Source: Sorex araneus (lineage: Eukaryota; Chordata; Mammalia; Eulipotyphla; Soricidae). Taken from it: a stretch of DNA of 64,000 nucleotides. Position 1 is the stretch's first letter. The number at the start of each line of letters is the position of its first letter. The notes below the pieces were generated by a model. It made no database searches. It was not told the DNA's origin and saw only the letters and a list, made by a program, of their open reading frames with translations. The DNA is taken from contig NC_073304.1 in assembly GCF_027595985.1 (NCBI RefSeq), forward strand, positions 215,542,500 to 215,606,499, written 5' to 3'. Of this stretch, positions 11,247 to 23,800 are shown piece after piece. The translations under genes and the position numbers were made by a program.

Positions 11247-11642
11247 GGGCTGGAGCGGGTAGGGCGTTTGCCTTGCACGTGGCCAACCCGGGTTCAATTC
11301 CCAGCATCCCATATGGTCCCCTGTGCACCGCCAGGGGTAATAATTCCTGAGTGCAGAGCCAGGAGTAACCCTGTGCATCACCAGGTATGACCCAAAAAGA
11401 AAAAAAAAAAAGAGTCAGAGAGCACAGTGGGAAAAGTGCTTATCTTGCATACAACTGAACCATGCTTGATTCCTGACAACCCACATCGTCCCTGAGCTTG
11501 CCAGGAGCGATCCCTGAGTACAGAGCCAGGAGTAAACCCTGAGTACAGCCAGGTGTAGACCCCCCAAAACTAAAACAAACAAGCAACTTAGGTCAGCTAC
11601 ATACAAGGCAAACACCTTCCCTGCTGTCCTATATCTCTCTGG
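11247..11642. mobile_element. SINE cluster (+, +, then - fragment)
   Basis: A well preserved + copy at 11247-11412 whose head lacks ATAGCACAGC, a diverged + copy at 11413-11570, and a short antisense fragment at about 11585-11642. Confidence 0.8.
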
Positions 11643-11724
11643 GACACACTTTGTTTATTTTGTGTCTACTGCTTTAACCCAGAAACTCAAAAAGGATCAG
11701 GGACCATATAAAGTATATAAGAGA

Positions 11725-11913
11725 GGGGCTGGAGTGATAGCACAGCGGGTAGGGCGTTTGCCTTGCACGTGGCCGACCCAGGTTCGAATCCCAGCATCCC
11801 ATATGGTCCCCTAGCACCGCCAGGGGTAATTCCTGAGTGCATGAGCCAGGAATGACCCCTGTGCATTGCCGGGTGTGACCCAAAAAGCAATAAATAAATA
11901 AATAAATAAAGTA
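11725..11913 (+). mobile_element. Young SINE
   Basis: Full-length copy; body contains GAGTGCATGAGCCAGGA; tail is (AAAT)n. AAAGTATATAAGAG at 11711-11724 and AAAGTATATAAGAGA at about 11907-11921 are its target duplication. Confidence 0.93.
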
Positions 11914-11989
11914 TATAAGAGATATTTGTATAGCACACAAAACATGGTTTCACTCATAAGTATATTTTAATCATTAAAGTAGGCAGTCT

Positions 11990-12328
11990 GGGGGCTAGAA
12001 AGATAGTACAGCGGGTAAGGTGTTTGCCTTGCATATAGCCAACTGTGTTCAATTCCTGGCACTCCATATGATCTGAGCACCACCAGGAGTGGTACTTGAG
12101 TGCAGAGCCAGACGTAAGCCCAGATCACCACTGGGTATGGCCACAACACAAGTAAAATTGAAATAAAAGTGGTAGTCTATGGGGCTGGGAGATAGCTCAA
12201 AGGGTGGGAGTGCATGCTTTGCATGTGGGAGCCCCCGTTTGATCCCCACATTTCATGGTCCAGTCACCAGTGGAATAACCCCAAGCATCCCCAAATGTGA
12301 TCCCAGAATAAATAAACAAACAAAACAG
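11990..12328 (+). mobile_element. Two SINEs of different subfamilies
   Basis: A standard copy at 11990-12158. A second at 12180-12328 has a head reading AGTGCATGCTTTGCATGTG, closer to the tRNA-Ala(TGC) anticodon arm, and so looks like an older or separate subfamily. Confidence 0.8.
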
Positions 12329-12365
12329 GGAGACTGAATATTTATACCTGGTCTCCTTCCTCCTG

Positions 12366-12830
12366 TAATCATTCATTCACCCAACAAACGCCTAGTAAGC
12401 ACCTGCCAGGCACCAGGGGAAGCCGGGGATTCTGCTGTGAGCAAGATCTCTAACCTTGCAGGAGTCACGGTCTGGTGTGGCAAAGAACCGCTCGTGTTAC
12501 ATGTAAATAAATGCATGAAAACGGCATTCGGATACAGAGAAGGTCAATATCAGAACTAACGAGGGTGCTGAGCTAGAGAATGTGGTAGGTGGGCCCAAGC
12601 ACATCACACTCAGCGCTTGTCAGAAAAGGCTTTCTGGCACTTGCCTTGCATGCAGCCAACCCCCGTACCATCCCAGCCCTGCAGCCTCCCTGCACCACAT
12701 CCAGGAGCCACTCCCCAGCTGGGGGTGGCCCCCACACCTCAACCCTCTTGCCACAAGCAGGGCTTTATGGTGATGACCTTGACATTGAGATTTGAAAAAT
12801 GAGATCTGCTACCCTTCAGGAACCCCCACT
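12366..12830 (+). mobile_element. Probable ancient L2-like LINE fragment
   Basis: ATTCATTCACCCAACAAACG, then GCACCTGCCAGGCACCAGG and GAGCAAGATCTCTAACCTTG resemble the widespread L2-type mammalian repeat. A partial + SINE (12622-12733) interrupts it; GACATTGAGATTTGAAAAATG follows. Family name from memory. Confidence 0.5.
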
Positions 12831-12949
12831 CAGGTCATCTGTGATGAGTGAATGCAGAGCACAAGGGTAGAGGCTGTGACAAGAGGGGAAAACTTCGGGG
12901 TCTGAAGTCTAGCTTCCACTTCTAGACAACTATTTTTGGATTATTTTTT

Positions 12950-13136
12950 TGTTTTTTGTTTATTTTTTGCCACACAGGGTGATGCTCAGGTGTTACTCCT
13001 GGCTTTGCTCTTAAGAATCATTGCCAGTAGATTCCTATATCATTGCTTGGGGGACCATAGGGGATGCCGGGGATCAAACGCAGGTCAGCTGCACCAAGGC
13101 AGGCGCCCTAGCTACTGTATGATCGCTCCAGCCCCT
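12950..13136 (-). mobile_element. SINE
   Basis: Antisense copy from GTTTATTTTTTGCCACACAGG to GATCGCTCCAGCCCC, with a small internal insertion. Confidence 0.85.
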
Positions 13137-13139
13137 CCA

Positions 13140-13755
13140 CCTCTAGACTAGTCTAGCAAAAGTCCCCACACAGCCTATTTCCCTTTCCCTAGAGTGGGGG
13201 GCGCTACACCTCTCTCCCATAGGGATACTGTGTATGAATGTGTGGATGTAATGCCCAAGCAGGGTGCTATGATGGGTGGGTGGGTACTTAGCATCCTCTT
13301 GGTTGGTACTGGGGAATGAGTTCCCCACTGGCGGATTACCCCAAGGTGAATGAAAATTTGCCCGCGGGCATCCTTACCCAGCGGGGCTGAAGCCACTGCC
13401 CAGTGCCTCTTTTGCAGCCTATGCTTTTTGCACCTGTCTTGCTTCAGCTCAAGCCTGGGGGTGGGGTTGGGGGGGGTAGTAGGAGGCAGCAGGAAGGCAT
13501 ATTGACACTTTTTTCCCCCAAGTAGAGAGTGTGTGGTTTGGGGTGGGATAGGGTAGGACTCTCTTCTGCATAGAGGGGTCTCCCTGAGCTGTCCTCTTGT
13601 GTCCTCCCTGCTACACACTGCCCCTGGGACCCAAGGAGTACCTGTCCATTGACTTCCCAGGAGGCAAGAGAGAAAACGACTTTGGGGCCTGGATGTAGAT
13701 CAGCGACAGATCACTTGCTGGTCAGGGGTGAGAGTTAAAGGCTGTGGAAATGAAG
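13140..13755. other. Unique intergenic sequence
   Basis: No supported gene or repeat. A 147-codon minus-strand frame here shows no recognisable domain. Confidence 0.5.
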
Positions 13756-13756
13756 G

Positions 13757-14070
13757 ATAATTGAACAAGTAGGGTGACTGACTGCCTTGCAATGGCCGAC
13801 CCAGGTTCTATCCCCAGCACCCCATGGAGTGATCCCTGAGCTCTGCTTTTTTTTTTTTTTTTTTTTGGGTCACACCCGGCAATGCGCAGGAGTCATTCCT
13901 GGCTCATGCACTCAGGAATTACTCCTGGCTGTGCTCAAGGGACCATATGGGATGCTGGGATTCGAACCCGGGTCGGCCGCGTGCAAGGCAACGCCCTACC
14001 TGCTGTGCTATCACTCCAGCCCCGATCCCTGAGCTCTGAACCAAGGGTAAGCCCTGAGTTCTCCAGGGAG
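13757..14070 (+). mobile_element. Old SINE split by a younger one
   Basis: Head at 13757-13845 and body resuming at 14024. The target GATCCCTGAGCTCTG is present at 13831-13845 and again at 14024-14038. Confidence 0.88.
13846..14023 (-). mobile_element. Young SINE nested in a SINE
   Basis: Full-length antisense copy from poly(T) and GGGTCACACCCGGC to CACTCCAGCCCC, flanked by a perfect 15-bp target duplication. Confidence 0.95.
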
Positions 14071-14330
14071 GAAGGGAAAGGAAGGGAAGGAAGAAGGAAG
14101 GATGGAAGAAGGAAGGAACAAGGAAGGAAGGAAGGAAGGAAGGAAGGAAGGAAGGAAGGAAGGAAGGAAGGAAGGAAGGAAGGAAGGAAGGAAGGAAGGA
14201 AGGAAGGAAGGAAGGAAGGAAAGGTAGAAGGGGGAAGAGGAGGAAGAGGGGGGAAGAGGAGGAAGAGGAGAGGGGGGAAGGGGTAAAGAAAGGGAAGAAG
14301 GGAGGAAGGGAGGAAGGGAAGGAAGAAATC
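14065..14330. repeat. (GGAA)n purine tract
   Basis: About 30 perfect GGAA/GAAG units at 14120-14221 within a 260-bp all-purine strand, directly upstream of the COPZ2 CpG island. GGAA repeats can recruit ETS factors, but nothing here proves use. Confidence 0.95.
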
Positions 14331-14701
14331 CAGGCAAGCAATGAAAAAAGAAAACACCTAGGCTTTGTCAGCGCTCTCCAGCTTTGCTGGCTGGCCCAGG
14401 ACAGCCTGCGCGGACGCGGAGCAAACTGGCCCACAGGCCTGGACGGGAAAGAGGGACTTTTCCCGGACGATCCCGGGGACGCCGAGACTCTGGGCTTCAA
14501 GGAACCGAAAGGAGCCCAGGGAGAGCGAGGGGAAGGAGCGGTGGGGGAGGCCGGGCTGCGGAGGGGCGCGCGGGGCGGGAGGCCGACGACTCTCGCGTGG
14601 CGGCCGAGAGGCGGGCGCTGCCCTCGGGGCGGCGGGGCGGGCTGCGCGGAGGCGGAGGCGGGGCGGCGGGGCGGCGCTGTCAGCTCGAGGCTGTGAGCGG
14701 A

Positions 14702-14812
14702 ATGCAGCGGCCCGAGGCCTGGCCACGTCCGCACCCGGGGGAGGGGGCCGCGGCCGCCCGGGCCGGGGACTCGGCGCCGCCCGCCCCGGCGGGGGAGTCC
14801 GCGGAGCCGCGG
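14702..14812 (+). CDS. COPZ2: COPZ2 exon 1 (coding part)
   Basis: Encodes 37 residues from [10 protein letters not shown] to GESAEPR, the zeta-2-specific, low-complexity N-terminus. Donor is CGG|GTACGG, phase 0. The reading frame is open upstream of the ATG without a stop, but homology begins at this Met. Confidence 0.93.
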
Positions 14813-17800
14813 GTACGGAGCGCGAGGGCACCGGGGGCCCGGGGTGGCAGGAGCCGGGGACCGGGGACGAGCTGGGAGGAGGGGGGGGTGCAGCCAACTC
14901 TCCACTCGTGCGTCCCGCGCCTGGAAGTGGTGGCACCGTGGAGCGGCCCCGGGGAGGAGCCCAGGCCGAGGCCCGCGAGGAAAAGTTCCCGGGACGTCCC
15001 GAGTCGCGAGCGCACGTGGGGCTGAAGTTTGGGATCAGTTCGGGGGCAGTGATGGGCAGGGCTGGGGGCAGGGTGGGGGTGGGTTGGGAGTGCGCTGGGA
15101 AGGGACCCGAGGGGCGGTTCCCCCCGGGACGGACCCCCCACCCCCTCGACCCCGACCCCGCTGAGAGTGCGGGGCCCCTGCCCGGCCGCGGCCAGCTGGA
15201 AGGAGGAGGCCCGGCGCGGCCGCAGTCCCCCCGGCCCAGGTTCTGTGATACACTCCGACTCGGGCCCTGGAGCAGTCAGTGCATGACAGAACTTGGGCCC
15301 GGACGGACCTTCTGCACCCAGTGGGCACGGCGCCCACCGGCCGCGGTGGAACATCTGCGTGCGACGGGCCCAGGTGGCACGGGGTTGGACGGGAGCTGCT
15401 GTGGACCCGGGGCTAGATGGACGTCGGGGACCCGCGGCTGCCAGAGAGCCAGGGACCGGGCCTGAGTCGGGGGCCCACGGAGCTCTCTCCCCTGTCAGTT
15501 GCAGGAACCTTCCCTCTACACCATCAAGGCCGTCTTCATCCTAGATAACGATGGTCGCCGCCTGCTGGCCAAGGTAACTCCCCAATCCCTGCCCGGGAGA
15601 CCTGGGCTACTGCCCCAAGAAGCAAGGCCCCCAAACAGCCCTTTCACCTACCTTCTGCTCAGCTTAGATGGACGGAAGAAAGTTAGTCTCTTCATCCCCC
15701 AAGGGATTTCTGTGAAGGAGCTAAACATTTCAGGGATTTTTTTTTTGTCTGTTTTTGGCGCCACACCTGCAGTGCTCAGGGGTTACTCTGAACTCAGTGC
15801 TCACAGGTCTCTCCTGGTGTGTGCTCAGAGCTCACCAGTCTTTTAAGCTATCTGCTTAGCCTATTTTTTTTGTTTGTTTTTGACTTTTTGGGTCACACCC
15901 GACAATGCTCAGGAGTTACTCCTGGCTCTGCGCTGAGGAATTACTCCTGGTGATGGTCGGGGGGCCTTATGGGATGTGGGGATCAAACCCAGGTCAGCTA
16001 CGTGCAAGGCAAACGCCCTACCAGATGTACTATAGCTCTGGCCCCTCTGCTCAGCCTGTAATCTAATAATTTAGAACCAGATAGGATTTCAGAGACCATC
16101 TAATCCGGTTCTTTTATTTCACAAATGAAGAAAATTTGGTTCAGAGAAGCTAAACGAATGGACCTAGGACCCAAATATTAATATCAGCACAGAGAACTGA
16201 ATTCAGATTTTTTTTTTTTTTTTTTTTGCTTTTTGGGTCACACCCAGCGATGCTCAGGGGTTACTCCTGGCTTTGCACTCAGGAATTACTCCTGGCAGTG
16301 CTTGGGGGACCATATGGGATGCCGGGGATCGAACCCGGGTCGGCCGCGTGCAAGGCAACCGTCCTACCCGCTGTGCTATCGCTCCGGCCCCTGAATTCAA
16401 ATTTTTTCTTTCCCCTTTTTTTGATTTTGGGGCCACACCCAGTGGTATTCAGAGCTCATTTCTGGCTTTGTGCTCTGTACTCTGTATTCCTGGTGATGCT
16501 GAGAATTGAATTTAGGTCTGCCACATGCAAGGCAAGTGCCTTCCTTAGTCACTATCTCTCCAGCCCTGAACTCAGACTTTTTTGTTCTGTTTTGGGGCCA
16601 CACCAGCAGTGTTCAGGGCTTACTCCTGACTCTTCACTCAGGTATCACTGTTGGCGGGGCTCAGGGAACTATATGGGGTGCCAGAGATCAAATCCGGATT
16701 CCCTCATGCAAGTCAAATGCCTTACCCGCTGTACTATCTTCTCTGGTCCTCATGAACTCAGATATTTTTATTTGAAGTTCAGAGTGGGTTTTCAGTGCCC
16801 CAGCCATTTAATTATCTGTTACCTTCCTGGGGAAGTTGGCCTGGTAAACCAAACTAGGAAAATTCAAAAATAAACGTCTATCATTTGGCACAATTAGCTA
16901 CAGAACAGCTATTCTTTCTAAACTGACTATGAAATGCATTATAGATTTCTTTTAAATTTGTTTGGGGCTAAAACTTTGTTTTCATGACATTTTAATTAGT
17001 GTATTTACACTGCAGCAGTAGCTAGCTGGAGACTCTCATTTGTTTGCAGATGGGGTACTAAGGGGTAAATCCACATCCAGATATTAAATGCCTGAGCTGA
17101 GCACATTTTGTCAAGGAAATATATGGTCAAGTGTAGCTCAAAGGGCTAGAGTGGGGCTGGAGCGATAGCACAGCGGGTAGGGCGTTTGCCTTGCACGCGG
17201 CCGACCCGGGTTCAATTCCCAGCATCCCATATGGTCCCCTGAGCACTGCCAGGGGTAATTCCTGAGTGCAGAGCCAGGAGTAACCCCTGTGCATTGCCGG
17301 GTGTGACCCAAAAAGCAAAAAAAAAAAAAAAAAAAAAAAGGGCTAGAGTGCATGCTTTGCATGCTAGAGCCCCGGGTTCAAGTTCTAGCATGGCATGGTC
17401 CCCAGGACACTGCCAGGAGCAAACCTCCGAGCATCCCTTGCTGTTGCCCAAAAGACAAACCAAAGGATGTGGATCAGAATGCGCAGTTAGAGGCAGAGCA
17501 TATCCTTGACATGTTAAGGTCCTCGTTTTGATCCACAGCATCATGTTAATATCCCCCCACCATCATAACATCACTAGTTCTATTTAAAAAAAATAATAAT
17601 AATAAAAAGAAGCAGATCAGAGGCCAGGGAAATAGGGGTCAAAGGGCTGGAGTACATTTCTGGTATGCACAGAGTCCTAGGTTTGATCCTTGGCACCGCA
17701 CAGCTTCCTGAGTACCACATGATAGAGCCCGGATGGCCCCCAGCATTGGTAATGAAATCAGCTTCCATCCCTTTTCGGAGTAGGAAATTGGGGACAGGAG

Positions 17801-20800
17801 AGGTAGTGCAGGGCTTAATGCTTTGGCCTTGCACACAGACAACTTGCATTTACTCCCCGGCACCACCAAGTCCTGGATCACAGAGCCAGGAGTAACTTTG
17901 AGTACAGCTAGATGTGGCCAAAACCTGCTCCTCCTCCTCCGAAATTAAAGATGAAGAAACTGAGAGGGCTGGAGAGATACGACAGTGGGTAAGGTTTGCC
18001 TTGCACAAGCCTGACCCAGGTTTGATCTCTGGCACTCTATATAGCCCACCGAACACCACCAGGAGTACTTCTGAGTGCAGAGCCAGGAATAACCCCTGAG
18101 CATCTCCAAGTGTGATCCCCTCCCCCAATTTTTTTAAATGAGGCGCTGGAGCGATAGTACAGCAGGGAGGGCGTTTGCCTTACACGCGGACAACCCGGGT
18201 TCAGTTCCTGGTATCCCATATGGTCCCCTGAACACTGCCAGGAGTAATTCCTGAGTGCAAAGCCAGGACTAATCCCTGTGCATCACCGGGTGTGACCCAA
18301 AATGCAAAAAAAAAGAGAGAGAGAGAGGTTCACCAAAGCCCAAAAAAACCCCATTGACTTTGTGCTGTAGTGCGTACCCGAATGTGTCCTGAGGTACTTC
18401 CGTTCACCTTCGCCCATAGCCCATTCTGCTCAGACCTACCCCTTCCTGCTGCCACTCATGGACTATTATCAGTTTCTTCACACCATCTATACAATGTGGA
18501 CGGTAAAGTTGTTGTACTTATTAATTTTTTTTTTCTTTTTGGGTCACACCTAGCAATGCACAGGAGTTACTCCTGGCTCTGCACTCAGGAATCACCCCGG
18601 CAGTGCTCAGAAGACCATATGGGATGCTGGGAATTGAACCCGGGTTGGCCGCGTGCAAGACAAACGCCCTACCCACTGTACTATTGCTCTAGCCCCTGTA
18701 CTTATTAATCTTATTATAACTTTTGGTTTGGGGGTCACACCCTGTGGTGCTCAGGGGTCAGCCCTTCTGAGATGCACAGGACCGCACCAGAGTTGACCCC
18801 TAGCAAGGCAAATGCCTCCCGTCCCACGCTATCTCTCCGGCCTGTTGTAATGATTATTGTTGTGACCAAGGATCTCTGGCTCTGCACTCTTTCTTGGACT
18901 CAGTGAAGATGGTCAGAAGTACCCAGGAAATGGTAGTGTCCTTGGTGCAAGGGCTGGAGCGGTGGAGCCGTGGGCACACCCCACCTTAGCATCCACACAG
19001 CTGCTGAGCCTTCAAAAGGGAGCCTAAAAAAGCTTCTGACGACTGTCTGCACCTAGAATGAGTGTTTCCCAGCACAGAGTGAGCAGAGGTAGGATCAGGG
19101 AGAGGGCTCGACAGCCTGAGTACACGGGTTTGAGCCTCAAACACTGAGCAGGGGGGCGGAGCGATAGCACAGTGGGTAGGGTGTTTGCCTTGCACTCGGC
19201 TGACCCGGGTTCAATTCCTAGCATCCCATATGGTCCCCTGAGCACCGCCAGGAGTAATTCCTGAGTACATGAGCCAGGAGTAACCCCCTGTGCATCGCCA
19301 GGTTTGACCCAAAAAGCCAAAAACAAACAAACAAACAAAAAAACACTGAACAGGGAATAGCTCCTGAGCATCACCAAAAGGATAAGAGGAAAAAGTGCTG
19401 GGGCCTGGGCTCAGCGTCCCCTCGGGGACACCCACCATTCCCACCACTCCTCCAGGGAGCAGCCGGACTTTGCAGAAGGGATGTGACCTCTTGTCCTTCC
19501 CTTTCTCCTAGTACTATGATAACACATTCCCCTCCATGAAGGAGCAGTTGGTCTTCGAGAAAAATGTCTTCAGCAAGACCAGCCGAACTGACAGTAAGTG
19601 AAGGCTGGTCACCCCCCAAAGTTTTGGATGCATGTCATCAACCTGCCCCATCTGGACACACCTTTCCGGCTGGCCTTTCCCACCCACCAGCCAGCCAGCC
19701 CCCTCCCTCAGAGGTCCTTGGCCTCCCCCTCCCCCAGGGAACCTTTGTTCCTACCATCCCAGCCAGCCGCGTTCCCCCCACTCCCAGCACGTGCCAGCTC
19801 TGCCAGTACTGGATCTCCCACCCCTGAGGCTTGCCCCCAGGCACTTGGTGGGGGAGGGCGAGTGGGTGTGAGGTTAGACTTGGCCTGGGTGTGTAGACCC
19901 CTTAGAGTGAGGTGGAGGGGGGCACGGGAGCCAGTGGCAGCGCCCCTGCTGCTCCACTATCTCAGGATCCCTTTGAAGGGGCCAAAGGGAGGGGCTGGAG
20001 CTGGGGCCAGGTAGGCCCCCCCACCCCCACCCAATCCAACACTGCCGCCTCTTCTAGCTGAGATCGCATTTTTGGGGGGCATGACCATCGTCTACAAGAG
20101 CAGCATTGATCTCTTCCTGTACGTGGTGGGCTCATCTCACGAGAATGAGGTGAGTTTCTGTAGGTCACTGGGGTCATGACTTGGAGTCTGGGGTGGAAAC
20201 GTCCAGCCTTGGTATCCCCCCTTGCAGACTGTGGGGGAGGGGAGCAGCCAGAATGATTCTCTGTGGAACAACGTGTCCATGATGCCCCCGAGGTTCTTGG
20301 GACGCAGAAAGTCTTAATTTTTTATTTAACCAGCCCTCGCGGAGGGTACCCTGAGTTTCCCGTGTTTGGGGGTGGGGGCCATGGATGACCCCTGCTTCCT
20401 TGCGCATGCGCGGGAGGGACTTCTGCGCTCCCGCTGCAAGGTCCCCACACAGGCGTCCCAGACCTGCTCCCCATTCCCCGTGCGCTCTCTCGGGTCTACT
20501 TCAGCTTCTTAGCTCACACAGGATCATTTTGCTCCCGTGTCCGCCCGCAGCTGATGCTCATGTCTGTGCTCACCTGCCTGTTTGAGTCCCTGAACCACAT
20601 GTTACGGTGAGTGACATCCCCACCCTCCCGGACCCCCAGCCCCTGGCCCATCACAAAGGGGGGCTTTTCCCTCCTGCTTCTCTCCTGGAGTCCCTCCAAG
20701 ACCAAAACAGGAGCCAGAGCCCCCTTCACAGCCCACTGCCCTTTACTTGAGCTCCCCCTCTCAGACTCCCAGAACAAGGTCCCACAGAGGTGATGGCGGG

Positions 20801-23800
20801 GCTGGCCATGTCCAGGAGCACAATCCTTGACCTGTGGGGACAGACCAGGGCCTCAAACTCAGGGTATTTGACTGGAAACTTGGGGTGATTTTTTACTGCA
20901 CCCGCATCCAGTGCTCTGCTGCCTGTCTGTCCCAGTGACCATAACCTGGGTTAGTCTCACTAAGAGAATCCAGAAATAACTGATTGCAGTATGACGATGG
21001 CAATGCAATGGCCTCTCAGGCAGCTGGCTGCCATGGGGGATGCAGAGTTGATGCCCAGTCTGGGGGCGGGGGCGGGGAGTCAGGCAAAGGGGGTCAGTAG
21101 GGAACAAACCTCACAAGGCCTGACACAGGTGCTGCCCTCGTGTTGCCCTGCGCTTGCTTAGGCTTTGGGGAGAGAGGGCTGCCCCACCCTAGCACAGAGG
21201 CTCAGGACTCGCATCTTTCTTCAGGAAGAACGTGGAGAAGCGCTGGTTGCTGGAGAACATGGATGGCGCCTTTTTGGTGGTGGACGAGATAGTGGACGGC
21301 GGGTGAGCAGGCGATACAGAAAAGACGGGCTGGTGGTCCTTGGGGCTGCATCGCACCCAGCACTGTTGGCACATTCCTGGGGGCCCCGTCCCTCACCCCA
21401 CTCACGAGGCTGGAGGTTGATTTTCGTGCTATCTAAAGTCAGGCGCAGGAGAAAGGCGGCCGGAGTCCCTCAGTCAGCAGCTGAGAGCCGACTAGGCAGG
21501 GTGTTTGAGAAGCAGCCGGGACAGACACACACCCTTCGTGAAGACAGACAGAGCCCCGCTTCAGAGCCCCACCTCCTCCACAGCCCCCACTCTTTTGTGG
21601 GGCCTCATGACCTAGCAGTGCTCAGAGGCCACTCCTGGCTCATCATTTGGACTGGGTCCCCAAAGCAATGGGGCAACCATGCAGTGCCAGGGATTAAACC
21701 TGGGTCCTTGCAACTACAGTGGGCAGGGCACTTGCCTTGCCTAACTCAGGTCTAGTCTCCAGCATCCCATGTAGTCCCCTGCCCAGCCTGCCAGGAGTGG
21801 TCCCTGAGTGCAGTGAGTAGTAATCCAAGTGTGGCCCCAAAATAAAACAAATAAAAGCCAGGGTCTCCTGCATACAGCCCCTTTTATTTTTTTTATTTCT
21901 TTTTTTAAAATTTTATTGAATCACCATGATATTTATAGTTACAATTTCTTTTTTTTTGCTTTTTGGGTCACACCCAGCAACGCTCAGGGGTTACTCCTGG
22001 CTCTGCACTCAGGAATCACCCCTGGTGGTGCTCAGGGAACCATATGGGATGCTGGGAATCGAACCCGGGTCGGCCGCATGGAAGGCAAATGCCCTACCTG
22101 CTGTGCTATAGCTCCAGCCCCACAGCCCCTCTTTATTTTGGGGGCAGGTGGGCACCATACCTAATAGTGCTCAGGAGCTGTTCCTGCCTCAGTTTTCAGA
22201 GGTTGTTCCTGGCAGTGCTTGGGGACCATGCAGTGTTGAGCATTGAATCTGGGCCTCCTGCACGCAAAACATACACTCCAAACTTTTAAAAAAGGAGCTC
22301 ACAGCCAGCAGTGCTCAGGGGATGCTCCTAGCTCACTGCTCATGGGTCATGCCTGACAGTGCTCAGGGGCCATGTGGTACAGGAGCTAGAACCCGGGCCT
22401 TCTGTGACAAAGTCTGCACTCAAGCCCATTGAGCATCTGCCTGGCCCAACACACCCTCATCTATGTGAGGGTGGATCTTCCTGAGCTTCTCCCACCCACC
22501 CAGGGGGTGCTGAGGGAGCACCCCTCTAGGGGTGAGGAGATACAGGGAAGTCTGTGAACCCTGTTCAGTGGCTGTTGCCTCTCATAATTACACTCTTCTC
22601 CTTTTAAAAGAACTTGGGTGGGGAACATCTGGGGCCGCGCCGGGTGGTGTTCTGGGGTTCCTCTGGCTCTGTGTTCAGTGGACAGCCCTCTCCTGGTGGT
22701 GCCTAGGGGACACAGCACTTCCTGGAGTGATCCCCGAGCACACAGCCAAGAGTCAGCCCTGATTACCAAACAAACAAAGACAGAATGAGCTCCAGCGCTC
22801 CCGGGCCTCAGAAACCATGCAAGGTGGATGCCTGAAATGTGAGCTTCAGAAGCTTCTGGTCTGATCCCCAGAAGGCCCAGCCCCTTCCCCAAGAGTTGTT
22901 TGTTTTACCTCCAGTGTTGGGGATTTAACTGGGTTGGCTGCACCTTAACTTTTTTTTTTTTTTATTGAATCACCGTGAGATAGTTACAAGATTTCATGTT
23001 TGGGTTACAATCACACAATGATCAAACACCCATCCCTTCACCAGTGCACATTCCCCACCACCAATATCCCCAGTATACCCCCCTCTTCCACCCTCCCCCT
23101 GCCTCCATGGCAGACAGTATTCCCCATACTCTCTCTCTACTTTTGGGCTTTATGGATTGCAGCACAGACACTGAGAGGTCATCATGTTTGGTCCATTATC
23201 TACTTTCGGCACACATCTCCCATCCCAACTGATCCCTCCAGCCATCATTTTCTTAGTGATCCCTTCTCTATTCCATCTGCCTTCTCCGCTCCGGTCATGA
23301 AGCAGGCTTCCAGCCATGGGGCAATCCTCGTGGCCCTTGTATCTACTGTCCTTGGGAAGCACCTTAACTCTTATACTCTCTGACCTCATGTTCTTTCCTC
23401 AGGAAGCTGGGAGCCCTTTGCAGGGGCTGAGTTTCCAGGGAGGTATGGGGGTTAGGCAAAGCTCTGAGAGAAGTTCTGACTCTGGGAAAAGGACACTAGA
23501 AACGAATCACCTTCCCACCCCCAGGTGCCTTTGTCCAAGCCTTTGTTTTATAGACCGGAAGTGGGCCTAGAGAGTCAGGCACTTGCCCTGGTACAGCCTG
23601 GTGCTGGGATGGGTGGGTCTGGGAGATTCAGCACCGCAGGTTCCTCCGTGGCGACTCTCTGCCACTCTTGCAAGACCTTGTGCATCACTGGGACTCCAGA
23701 GCAAGCGGGGGAAGGCCAGGTTTTGTGGAACTAGAAGTACATACAATTTGATGGACCCTTACTAAGGCAAACACACAGAGTTACAAACGCAAAGTGGGGG

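Larger units (their letters stand above)
14380..15480 (+). promoter_or_regulatory. COPZ2: CpG island of COPZ2 and MIR152
   Basis: A dense CpG block spans COPZ2 exon 1 and most of intron 1, including the MIR152 hairpin. No TATA box is seen near the start; a GC-rich dispersed promoter is likely. In other mammals methylation of this island co-silences COPZ2 and miR-152 in tumours, so shared control is expected. Confidence 0.85.

Noticed and set aside
13919-14905. 328-codon minus-strand frame
   Set aside because: Spans the antisense of COPZ2 exon 1, a (GGAA)n tract read as LPSF repeats, and a SINE.
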